Assembly: GCA_031269685.1 (NCBI GenBank)
Contig: JAISYU010000041.1
Span: 1 to 34,948 of the forward strand
DNA length: 34,948 bases
Direction: 5' to 3'
DNA from: Dysgonamonadaceae bacterium
Lineage (GTDB): Bacteria > Bacteroidota > Bacteroidia > Bacteroidales > Azobacteroidaceae
Shown: positions 24,151-31,167 of the stretch, piece by piece
How the letters are laid out: every line of letters begins with the position of its first letter
Position numbering within the stretch: the stretch's first letter is position 1
Made by a program: the position numbers and the translations under genes
Notes under the pieces: generated by a model
Database searches by the model: none
What the model saw: only the letters and a program-made list of their open reading frames with translations
What the model was told of the DNA's origin: nothing

Positions 24151-26097
24151 TTACTTCTGATGCCTCATCAGGGAATCGGCGACGACGGTCATTGAGACGG
24201 CGTAGCCTTTCAGTCTTGATGTTATTTCGGGTGATTTGCCGGCAAGGTTCTCAGGAGAATCGCTGTGAAGGTTGTACAGGAAATCTTTGTCGATGTCCAG
24301 ATCCCTGACGTAGAAGTTGTCCCCGTCAATGCAGCCGAGCTGATTGTTTGAGGAGAAGAACATGCAGGAACGCTCTTCCCGCAGCAGGTCGATGCCGAAA
24401 GAGTCATTTGTATAGCTACGGTTGAGCAGTCCCATTACGGTAGGGAAGATGTCTATCTGCCCGCCGTAGCAGGACAGGCGTCGCGGTGCATCTTTTAGCA
24501 TCGGCGAATATATTAAGCATGGCACATGGTTATAACTTAACGCCATGCCATATTTCTGAAATCCCATAACGGCGCCATGATCGCCCAGCAGGACAAAGTA
24601 AGTGTTTTTGAACCATTCCTGCTGTTCGGCATTTTCCATGAACGTTTTCAGGCTGTTATCCGCGAAGGCGAGAACACATTCCTCTTCTTTCTCTGAAGCA
24701 TCTTTATGCTTTTCCGGTACTATGTATGGTGGATGATTGCTGACCGTCATGAATACTGCGAGGAACGGCTTGTCCTTCTTTGCTGCTTTGTTGAGGGTAT
24801 TCATTCCGTATTCAAACAGGTAATCGTCCGAGACGCCGAAATTATTCACTATCTTTTCTTCGGGGTAATCAAACTGGGAATAAATCCGCTGGAAACCGTT
24901 TACAAGCAGGAACACATTCATGTTGTCGTAATTGGGATTACTTGTAACGAAGAATAGCGTTTGATAGCCGGCGTTTTGCAGGTTTACCGGCAATCCTGTA
25001 TATTGGTTCGGGTTTTGCGCCATTGACGGGCGGTCGAATAGGGTAGGGTAGCCGTAGAGGGTGGAGACTATGCCGTTATTTGTATGGACGCCGGACGAAT
25101 AGAAATGTTCAAAATAGTACGAGCGGTTTATCAGTTGATTCAGGTAAGGGGTTAGTTTTTTCCCTTTGCTTTCGAGGGACAGGCAGTTTGACGACATTGA
25201 CTCCATCAGTATGACGACCACATTAGCGTCTGACGGTTCACTTTGCGCGCATACTTCGCGGGCAAGTGGGTTTTCGCCGGTTTGTCCTTCGATGCCGAGT
25301 TCCTTTTTAACCTGGTCAAGTGCATCGGACATCGTCATCAGGTCATTGACTGTATTACGTTGTTTGGATGCGTCCTGAATACTTTTCATGAAAGTAAAGG
25401 CGGGATTGATTCCGAGTTGGTTATAGAACGGGTAGCAGGTAAAGAATGCGTCGCCGGTGCGGAGTGGATATAGATTGAAAGTTCCTCTCATACCTATGAT
25501 ACACAGGACATGCAAGAGCAGCATAACGGGAATAAACACTTTCATGTTCAGTTTGGTATCGTTGTCCACTTGGGTTCGGTACAGTTTTTTCCCTGCTTTA
25601 CGGATAATAATGTATAGTGTGGCGGAGGTAGCGATTCCGAGCGCCAGGAATGGGTAGTTGCTTATTTCCTGGAACACCATTCCGGTAGTAGTCTCGGCGA
25701 ACTGAAACCATCCGAATGCGTCGGTTTTGATATGAGCGAGGAAATATTTAAAATACTGAATATCGGCTATAGATATTCCGAGAGCGATAGAGTAGAATAT
25801 GATATAGAACCCTGTCAACGTCCAGACGCATAATTTCGTTACTTTTTTTATCACTGTAAGGATACTCAGTACGACGAGTGGGACGAAAGAGATATACGAC
25901 GTTATCAGGTTATCGAATTGTATTCCTTTGAGCAGTGCTTGGAAGAACAGTTCTGTTTTACCGGTTATTCCGGTGGTTTGTTCGAGGTTACAGAGGTAGA
26001 GTATGATTCGGAAAACGGTAAAAAACATGAGACCGAGTAGATGTACCTTTAGGAGGTATATAGCGGCGCCCAGAGTTTTATTTTTCCGGTATTGCAT
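24151..26097 (-). CDS. LTA-synthase-like membrane phosphotransferase (sulfatase/alkaline phosphatase superfamily)
   Basis: 648 residues from this start. The N-terminal third has about five membrane helices (for example HLLGLMFFTVFRIILYL, YISFVPLVVLSILTVI, MLLLHVLCIIGM). The rest is a periplasmic catalytic domain: VVVILMESMSSN with the metal-binding Glu, HTNNGIVSTLYGYP with the likely nucleophile Thr, and VLLGDHG with metal-binding Asp-His. This is the pattern of LtaS/OpgB-type enzymes that move phosphoglycerol or phosphoethanolamine onto envelope glycans. Start choice: a longer frame begins with TTG at 26154, but the promoter (-7 box 26123-26130) lies inside it. ATG 26118 would be leaderless; ATG 26097 leaves a 20-nt leader. 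Acceptor unknown. Confidence 0.85.
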   Translation of the reverse strand: MQYRKNKTLGAAIYLLKVHLLGLMFFTVFRIILYLCNLEQTTGITGKTELFFQALLKGIQFDNLITSYISFVPLVVLSILTVIKKVTKLCVWTLTGFYIIFYSIALGISIADIQYFKYFLAHIKTDAFGWFQFAETTTGMVFQEISNYPFLALGIATSATLYIIIRKAGKKLYRTQVDNDTKLNMKVFIPVMLLLHVLCIIGMRGTFNLYPLRTGDAFFTCYPFYNQLGINPAFTFMKSIQDASKQRNTVNDLMTMSDALDQVKKELGIEGQTGENPLAREVCAQSEPSDANVVVILMESMSSNCLSLESKGKKLTPYLNQLINRSYYFEHFYSSGVHTNNGIVSTLYGYPTLFDRPSMAQNPNQYTGLPVNLQNAGYQTLFFVTSNPNYDNMNVFLLVNGFQRIYSQFDYPEEKIVNNFGVSDDYLFEYGMNTLNKAAKKDKPFLAVFMTVSNHPPYIVPEKHKDASEKEEECVLAFADNSLKTFMENAEQQEWFKNTYFVLLGDHGAVMGFQKYGMALSYNHVPCLIYSPMLKDAPRRLSCYGGQIDIFPTVMGLLNRSYTNDSFGIDLLREERSCMFFSSNNQLGCIDGDNFYVRDLDIDKDFLYNLHSDSPENLAGKSPEITSRLKGYAVSMTVVADSLMRHQK

Positions 26098-26122
26098 AAG
26101 ATTTCTTTTTACAAACATGCGG

Positions 26123-26130
26123 CAAAGGTA
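26123..26130 (-). promoter_or_regulatory. -7 box for the LTA-synthase-like gene
   Basis: Minus strand TACCTTTG followed by CCGC. It rules out the TTG start at 26154 and is divergent from the truA promoter some 30 bp away. Confidence 0.65.
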
Positions 26131-26157
26131 ATACAAAATCTCCGAATGGGACAAATA

Positions 26158-26190
26158 TTTGTCTTCTCCGGCGGTTTTTTCCTAACTTTG
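26158..26190 (+). promoter_or_regulatory. Promoter for truA
   Basis: TTTG (26158-26161), 21-bp spacer, TAACTTTG (26183-26190), then CGG. About 12-15 nt of leader before the ATG at 26209. Confidence 0.7.
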
Positions 26191-26208
26191 CGGTTGATTT
26201 AGGAACAG

Positions 26209-26943
26209 ATGAGGCGGTATTTCATATATCTATCCTACGCCGGCACTGCATATTGCGGATGGCAGAACCAGCCTAACGGCGTTACTGTCCAGCAGCGGCT
26301 GGAGGAGGCTTTATCCTTGCTTTTGCGGGAAAAGATTGACGTTGTTGGGGCTGGTCGTACTGATGCTGGAGTCCATGCGCGTTTGATGGTTGCTCATTTT
26401 GATTATGGGGGTGGGGAAGTGCTTGGCGATCTTGTCGGCAAACTCAACGGCATATTACCGTGTGACATATCTGTTGACAGGATAGTTGAAGTAGATTCGG
26501 GCAGCCATGCGCGGTTTGACGCTGTGTCTCGCACGTATCAATATTTCATTTGCCTTCGGAAAGATTCTTTTTATCATCCTTTTCATTTGCGCACCCGCTA
26601 TGATTTGGACTTTGTGGAAATGAACCGTGCTGCGGCGTTGTTGCTTGATTATACTGATTTCGGGTCTTTCTGCAAGGCACATTCGGATAACAGGACTAAC
26701 AGGTGTCATATTACGGAAGCGGTATGGGCTCCTGCTGGTGTTGCCGGCGAATGGGTTTTCACTATCCGTGCCGACCGGTTTTTGCGGAACATGGTACGAG
26801 CGATAGTTGGCACCTTATTGGATGTTGGTCGTGGAAAGATTACGGTTGAGGATTTTCGCATGATTATTGAGTCCGGCGACCGTTCTTTGGCGGGCGCATC
26901 GGCTCCTGCCTGCGGTTTATTCTTAGCCGGCATAGAATATTGA
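26209..26943 (+). CDS. truA: tRNA pseudouridine synthase A
   Basis: Converts uridines 38-40 of the anticodon stem-loop to pseudouridine. The 244 residues are the usual length. The catalytic motif GAGRTDAGVHA places the nucleophilic Asp at residue 52; also present are the tRNA-binding RTYQYFI region and DRFLRNMVRAIVGTLLDVGRGKI near the C-terminus. It is monocistronic with its own promoter and converges on the DUF2795 gene with 22 bp between stops. Confidence 0.96.
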   Translation: MRRYFIYLSYAGTAYCGWQNQPNGVTVQQRLEEALSLLLREKIDVVGAGRTDAGVHARLMVAHFDYGGGEVLGDLVGKLNGILPCDISVDRIVEVDSGSHARFDAVSRTYQYFICLRKDSFYHPFHLRTRYDLDFVEMNRAAALLLDYTDFGSFCKAHSDNRTNRCHITEAVWAPAGVAGEWVFTIRADRFLRNMVRAIVGTLLDVGRGKITVEDFRMIIESGDRSLAGASAPACGLFLAGIEY

Positions 26944-26965
26944 GGAGTTAGAGACTTTTAGTTTC

Positions 26966-27187
26966 TCAGTATTCGTCTTTATTAAAGAAAAAATCTTCTT
27001 CGGTTGGGTAATCCGCCCAAATATCTTCGATACACTCATAAATTTCCCCTTCGTCCTCTATATCTTGGAGGTTTTCGACGACTTCCTGTGGTGCGCCGGA
27101 TCGGAGGGCATAATCGATCAGTTCATCTTTTGTGGCGGGCCACGGTGCGTCTTCGAGTTTTGATGCTAATTCTAAAGTCCAATACAT
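26966..27187 (-). CDS. Small acidic DUF2795-family protein
   Basis: 73 residues, strongly acidic. The core MYWTLELASKLEDAPWPATKDELIDYALRS matches small cytoplasmic Bacteroidota proteins of the DUF2795 family, which have no known role. The C-terminal half is a run of Asp/Glu and aromatics (EDEGEIYECIEDIWADYP). No signal peptide or membrane segment. It is downstream of the adenosyltransferase gene on the same strand but has its own promoter, overlapping the end of that gene. Confidence 0.8.
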   Translation of the reverse strand: MYWTLELASKLEDAPWPATKDELIDYALRSGAPQEVVENLQDIEDEGEIYECIEDIWADYPTEEDFFFNKDEY

Positions 27188-27231
27188 AAACTATAGTAGT
27201 AAAAAAATTAAACAACTTTTCAAACAGGGCG

Positions 27232-27261
27232 CAAAAGTATAAAAATAAATCATACTAACAA
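27232..27261 (-). promoter_or_regulatory. Promoter for the DUF2795 gene
   Basis: Minus strand TTG (27261-27259), 19-bp spacer, TACTTTTG (27239-27232). The TTG falls inside the last codons of the adenosyltransferase gene. Confidence 0.6.
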
Positions 27262-27803
27262 GGCTTTTCCCAAAAAATTTCATCAATATTTTGAGATGCG
27301 TTATACTTTCGTCCCAGGAGGAAAAAATAATCCGACAGGCGATTAATATATTTCAGTGCTAAGTCGTCTACTTTTTCTTCTTCGTTAAGCCGATATATTG
27401 CTCGTTCGGCTCGGCGGCACACTGTACGGCAGACGTTTGCTTCTGCGTTTGCGCGGCATCCGCCTGGCAGGATAAATTTGTGCACTGGTGGGAGTATTTC
27501 ATCGAGTGCATCGAGTTCGTTTTCTATTTTTGTCACGGCGTTTATGTTGATTGCGCATTTTGTTTTGTTTGGTTCTGATGCGAGGTATCCGCCGAGGGTA
27601 AACAGTTCCGACTGTATTTCCTTTAGGAAATTTTTGTCATGTTTGTCGTTAGTTTCTACGACGAGGCATGAGATATTGGCATTCAGTTCATCGACTGACC
27701 CGTATGCTTCTATTCTTGGGCAGTGTTTAGTTGTTCTTTTCCCGTCGGCGAGTGAAGTAAAACCCTCGTCGCCTGTTCGGGTGTAGATTTTGCTTTTTCC
27801 CAT
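27255..27803 (-). CDS. Cob(I)alamin adenosyltransferase, PduO type
   Basis: Moves the adenosyl group of ATP to cob(I)alamin, making coenzyme B12. The 182 residues are family length. The N-terminal ATP-binding motif is TRTGDEGFTSL, and the C-terminal half has the PGGCRANAEANVCRTVCRRAER and INRLSDYFFLLGRK motifs of PduO-type enzymes, distinct from CobA/EutT. The motif-bearing N-terminus makes ATG 27803 firm, so the first 77 bp lie inside the methyltransferase frame upstream. The two genes are probably co-transcribed and translationally linked. Confidence 0.93.
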   Translation of the reverse strand: MGKSKIYTRTGDEGFTSLADGKRTTKHCPRIEAYGSVDELNANISCLVVETNDKHDKNFLKEIQSELFTLGGYLASEPNKTKCAININAVTKIENELDALDEILPPVHKFILPGGCRANAEANVCRTVCRRAERAIYRLNEEEKVDDLALKYINRLSDYFFLLGRKYNASQNIDEIFWEKPC

Positions 27804-28512
27804 AATCGAAATAAATTTTATAATGATGACTGTTTAGTTTCTTGTTAAACAACACTATTCCCATTGCGTAGAGGTCGAGAGAGACTACTGTCTGCGGCAT
27901 ATTTTTCACTGTGTTCCAGATGTTTCTCATACCTTTATTGAGGGAAATCCCATCGACAACGAGCACTGTATTTTCTGCAAGGAATCGTTTACAGAGGTTT
28001 ATTGCTTCGTTTGTTTGTGCTGCGCTACCGTTACAGTTAACAAAAACGAGGTCAAAATGTTTAACCGACTCTTGCAGTTTGTCTATTGAATTGCTTACCG
28101 TACCGGAAATAAAACGCAGATTATGAAGACCTTTCTTTTCTGCGAATTTCTTTGTGTGGCTTATTTTTTCGGTTGATTCTTCTATTGCGTAGCACACGCA
28201 GTCTTTGGACGCTGCTGCGATATAGAGGCTCATTATACCTGTTTGGGCATATATTTGCAGTATGTTTTGGCATTTAAAATGATTTACCAGCCGGAACAGT
28301 AGTGCGCCATAATTGCGATGTTGGCTTTCGCCCGGCGATAATTTGGATTTTTTAAGTTCTGTTCGGAAGGCTTCTATTTCGTCGAACGCATAGAAAGCCG
28401 ACTTTTCCTCTATCACTTTTGTGATCAGGTTAAAGATTGACGGTGAATGAACTCCGTGCCCTTTTCGGAACCGGAGTTTCCTGTAAAACTTTATTTGCGA
28501 TGCGAATCTCAA
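27727..28512 (-). CDS. Class I SAM-dependent methyltransferase (TTG start)
   Basis: 261 residues. Rossmann-type features: NILQIYAQTGIMSLYIA as the SAM-binding strand-loop (degenerate glycines), VCYAIEE as the acidic end of strand 2, and FDLVFVNCNG as the strand-4 motif. The N-terminal RKGHGVHSPSIFNL block is typical of a Bacteroidota family near O-methyltransferases. No ATG or GTG fits: an in-frame TGA lies three codons upstream of TTG 28512, so TTG is the likely start. The last 25 residues (from about DYGKKQ), basic and Arg-rich, are read inside the next gene and look like an extension past the family's usual end. Substrate unknown. Confidence 0.75.
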   Translation of the reverse strand: MRFASQIKFYRKLRFRKGHGVHSPSIFNLITKVIEEKSAFYAFDEIEAFRTELKKSKLSPGESQHRNYGALLFRLVNHFKCQNILQIYAQTGIMSLYIAAASKDCVCYAIEESTEKISHTKKFAEKKGLHNLRFISGTVSNSIDKLQESVKHFDLVFVNCNGSAAQTNEAINLCKRFLAENTVLVVDGISLNKGMRNIWNTVKNMPQTVVSLDLYAMGIVLFNKKLNSHHYKIYFDYGKKQNLHPNRRRGFYFTRRREKNN

Positions 28513-28532
28513 AACTTTTCAAAAAATTTTTG

Positions 28533-28563
28533 CAAAAGTATAAAATTTTTTTTGAACTGCAAA
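28533..28563 (-). promoter_or_regulatory. Promoter for the methyltransferase-adenosyltransferase pair
   Basis: Minus strand TTTG (28563-28560), 19-bp spacer, TACTTTTG (28540-28533). The leader before the TTG start would be about 15 nt. Confidence 0.7.
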
Positions 28564-28649
28564 ATGCGCTACTGATAAGCGATTCGGAGAAATTTTTTGT
28601 GTAAATGTGAAGGTGCGGTAAAAAAAAGTTTAAAAAAGTGCGAAAAAAA

Positions 28650-28681
28650 TTTGGAGGTTAAAAAACAATATTATAACTTTG
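28650..28681 (+). promoter_or_regulatory. Promoter for the candidate small RNA
   Basis: TTTG (28650-28653) within AAATTTGGAGG, 20-bp spacer, TAACTTTG (28674-28681). A close sequence relative lies at 28920-28950. Confidence 0.7.
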
Positions 28682-28686
28682 CAACG

Positions 28687-28791
28687 TGAAAATTAGAAAA
28701 TAAGGTTACAGGAGATATTTTTTTGGTTGATATCAAATTTCTCATTCAGGGTTAAGAAAAAATTTTCATTGTTATCCTGTAACCTTTTTTT
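28687..28791 (+). ncRNA. Candidate small RNA with long closing stem
   Basis: A clear promoter is followed about 20 nt later by AAGGTTACAGGA (28702-28713), which pairs without mismatch with TCCTGTAACCTT (28775-28786) and runs into seven T (28785-28791). The 12-bp stem closes a loop of about 60 nt with a smaller possible GATAT/ATATC hairpin, and the whole acts as its own terminator. No ORF of note lies within. The predicted RNA is about 105 nt. It could be a trans-acting regulator or a terminated leader; I do not recognise a known family. Confidence 0.55.
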
Positions 28792-28919
28792 AAGATTCGC
28801 ATATTGTCAAAAGCAGTAAGAACAAAAAAAACGTAACGAAGGAATTAGAGTAATGAACAGAAGAAAACAACAGGAAAGATTATTTTTTTGCATGTTTCTT
28901 AAAAAAAACGCGAAAAATA

Positions 28920-28950
28920 TTTGGAGATTAAAAATTAATGTATAACTTTG
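28920..28950 (+). promoter_or_regulatory. Promoter upstream of the microsatellite ORF
   Basis: TTTG (28920-28923) within ATTTGGAGATT, 19-bp spacer, TAACTTTG (28943-28950), then CAGCC. The ATG at 28970 is 19 bp on. The preceding 28792-28919 shows nothing else recognisable. Confidence 0.7.
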
Positions 28951-28969
28951 CAGCCTCAGAGTAGAAGAT

Positions 28970-29353
<384 letters not shown>

Positions 29354-29364
29354 ATTGTAATAAT

Positions 29365-29694
29365 ATGATTGCCGCCTCAAATAACATAAGTTCCAAGCCA
29401 TTTGGATTTAAATCTGACCCCCTTAGATTTAAATCCGAGACTTCTGGATTTAAATCTGAGCCTTCTGGATTTAAATCTGAGACCTTTGGATTTAAATCTG
29501 ACCCCCTTAGATTTAAATCTGAGACCTTTGGATTTAAATCCGAGCCTTCTGGATTTAAATCTGAGACCTTTGGATTTAAATCCAAGCCATCTGGATTTAA
29601 ATCCAAAACCAATAAATCCGAACAATTCGGATCTTGTACTGAAGAGATTTTAAACATTAGTATAAACAAATTAATTCAAATTTACTATGAGTAA
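29365..29694 (+). CDS. Uncertain heptapeptide-repeat ORF overlapping the next gene
   Basis: 109 codons starting MIAASNN; most is a heptapeptide repeat (variants of GFKSETF and GFKSEPS) made by 21-bp array 3, followed by a non-repeat tail (EQFGSCTEEILNISINKLIQ). Its stop (29692-29694) overlaps the ATG of the next gene at 29687 by 8 bp, as in coupled translation. Other frames and the opposite strand are also open across the array, so openness is weak evidence. It may be a translated repeat leader or simply non-coding. Confidence 0.3.
   Translation: MIAASNNISSKPFGFKSDPLRFKSETSGFKSEPSGFKSETFGFKSDPLRFKSETFGFKSEPSGFKSETFGFKSKPSGFKSKTNKSEQFGSCTEEILNISINKLIQIYYE
29403..29612. repeat. 21-bp tandem array 3 (10 units)
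   Basis: Ten consecutive 21-bp units without indels. Each starts TGGATTTAAATC or TAGATTTAAATC, then a variable half (TGAGACCTT, CGAGCCTTC, TGACCCCCT and similar). The core GATTTAAATC is a perfect 10-bp palindrome, so identical two-fold sites recur every 21 bp. Unrelated in sequence to arrays 1 and 2. Confidence 0.97.
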
Positions 29695-30346
29695 AAGTTA
29701 CATCCCTAAAAAGGACGCCGAATTTAAGACGTGGTCAAAGACCTTCGTTACAAGACTGGCTGTAATTATGGGGCGCATCGGTTTTCCGAGCGCTGAACAA
29801 CTGTTACTTTTGTCGCTCTACAATGATTTTGATGAAAAATATCTAATCTCAAGCGACAAAGCGACACGAACTGAAAGTGCTGTTGACGAGAAGAACAAAG
29901 CTCGCAAGGCGCTGGAAGACAGAATCAGGCAGGACGTTGAGGAGTACATCCAACACAACCACCTGGTAACAGACACCGACAGGATAAACCTTGGTCTTCC
30001 TGTCTACAAGAAGACGCGGGATAAATCGCCGGTTGCGACGGATTATCCGTGGATGAGGGTATTGACGCATCTTATACGTCATATCGTCATCGAATATGGC
30101 GGCTCCGAAACTTCACGGGCAAAACCGGAAGGGCAACACGGCATCGAACTTGTCTATCTTATCTCCAATGATCCCCCCTGGGACATCTCACAACTTACCC
30201 TCGACGAATTCGATACCGATCCTCCTTTGATTCTCGAGTTTCCGGAAGAGAAGCGAGGTAGTAAAATCTGGTTTGCAGCCAGATGGGAAAATACCCGCGC
30301 TGAAAAGGGTCCATGGTCTCCGATTTATTCTGCGGTGATTCCGTAA
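29687..30346 (+). CDS. Conserved uncharacterised Bacteroidota protein
   Basis: 219 residues, no signal peptide. The N-terminal half is mostly helical and charged (YIPKKDAEFKTWSKTFVTRL, KNKARKALEDRIRQDVEEYI). The C-terminal part (about 135-219) is a beta-rich domain with SRAKPEGQHGIELVYLI, LTLDEFDTDPPLILEF and WFAARWENTRAEKGPWSPI. I recognise this as a recurring hypothetical family of Bacteroidota and some spirochaetes with no assigned role; the C-terminal part resembles a fibronectin-III-like sandwich. The start is set by the MSKSYIPKKDAEF motif. It follows the microsatellite and array 3, and precedes a long hairpin-rich gap. Confidence 0.75.
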   Translation: MSKSYIPKKDAEFKTWSKTFVTRLAVIMGRIGFPSAEQLLLLSLYNDFDEKYLISSDKATRTESAVDEKNKARKALEDRIRQDVEEYIQHNHLVTDTDRINLGLPVYKKTRDKSPVATDYPWMRVLTHLIRHIVIEYGGSETSRAKPEGQHGIELVYLISNDPPWDISQLTLDEFDTDPPLILEFPEEKRGSKIWFAARWENTRAEKGPWSPIYSAVIP

Positions 30347-30702
30347 ATCAAACTAAAGAAAGAAAAGAAACCAAACTGAACTTTATAACAAAAGCAATAT
30401 GAAAAAACTCCAAAACTGTTAGTTCTTAACCATTGACTAAAAACGGTGTTGAGCGTCAGGCGGCTAAGGGTAAGAGAAACATCACACATAGCACATATTT
30501 CGTGTACTATTATCTTAAAAAAAAACATGTGAGAGGTTAGCCAAATTGCCTGTATCGTGAAAGATAGTTAAACTTGATAAATGCCTCCCATAACCGCCTG
30601 CGCAAAGCACTAAGTAAGTTAAGAACTAAGAACTAAAAGTTAGAGAGTTAAAAACTAATAACTAAGAATGAAGAATAAAGAGTTAATAACGAGTTTTTCT
30701 TT

Positions 30703-30729
30703 AAGGACTTTAATCCTTTTAAAGTCCTT
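30703..30729. repeat. 11-bp perfect hairpin
   Basis: AAGGACTTTAA (30703-30713) and TTAAAGTCCTT (30719-30729) are exact reverse complements with a 5-nt loop. More CTTTAAGG-like pieces follow to 30763. There is no T-run, so it is not a typical terminator. Confidence 0.85.
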
Positions 30730-30780
30730 AATCTCCTTAAAGCCCTTAGCGTCTTTAAAGTTTTCGGAGATTGCGAATAC

Positions 30781-30875
30781 GCCGCATCGCGGTATAGCAT
30801 CTCGCAACACCACAGCGGAAAGTGCGCCGCTGCACGGCATAGTATCTCGCTACACTACAGCGGAAAGTACGCCGC
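30781..30875. repeat. 45-bp tandem repeat, about two units, GC-rich
   Basis: Units at 30781-30825 and 30826-30870. The 40-bp parts at 30791-30830 and 30836-30875 differ at 5 positions; both share ACAGCGGAAAGT and CGCCGC. A third start (GCCGCATCGCGG, 30871) makes CGCATCGC-G-GCGATGCG, another perfect inverted repeat. Composition is far richer in GC than the neighbouring intergenic DNA. Confidence 0.85.
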
Positions 30876-30888
30876 ATCGCGGCGATGC

Positions 30889-31055
30889 GTTTATAGCCGT
30901 GTGCGACAGCGCACGGTCAAAAACGCCACCGACCGTTGCGCTGCTTCGCAGTGCCGCATTGTTAAGATGTGATCTCAATAATATCAGCACCGCTACGCGG
31001 CGCATTAATTGTATGGATGCTTCTGTCCCGTGCGCTGTCGCACACGGCTATAAAC
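30889..31055. repeat. 167-bp element bounded by a perfect 28-bp inverted repeat
   Basis: The 28 bp at 30889-30916 (begins GTTTATAGCCGTGTGCG) are the exact reverse complement of 31028-31055. Each arm also contains a small internal hairpin, GTGCG/CGCAC. The 111-bp interior has further short hairpins (CTGC/GCAG, CCGC/GCGG). A GCCAC/GTGGC hairpin follows at about 31060-31075. It could be a MITE or REP-like element, or a large RNA hairpin in the leader of the next gene. No coding capacity or clear target-site duplication was seen. Confidence 0.85.
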
Positions 31056-31167
31056 ACGATGCCACTATGTGGCATGATGGCAATGCCGGCAAGATGTTCA
31101 GACAAATAACTCAGAATAAGAGTATTTTTAATCAAACGTATTTTTTTATAAACCAAATTTTTGTACA

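Larger units (their letters stand above)
30347..31167. other. 821-bp intergenic region with hairpins and repeats, no accepted gene
   Basis: The first part (30347-30660) is AT-rich with scattered AACTAA-type repeats. The middle and end hold the hairpin, 45-bp repeats and inverted-repeat element listed separately. A 167-codon plus-strand frame (30668-31171) runs through the repeats but its peptide merely mirrors them. No TAnnTTTG promoter is visible before the gene at 31168, so that gene may be read from upstream through this structured stretch. Confidence 0.6.

Noticed and set aside
26098-26154. N-terminal extension of the LTA-synthase-like protein from TTG 26154
   Set aside because: A TACCTTTG promoter box at 26123-26130 lies inside the extension, so this part is unlikely to be transcribed.
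26944-26968. Terminator hairpin between truA and the DUF2795 gene
   Set aside because: The GAGAC/GTTTC-type pairing is short and mismatched, so it was not listed.
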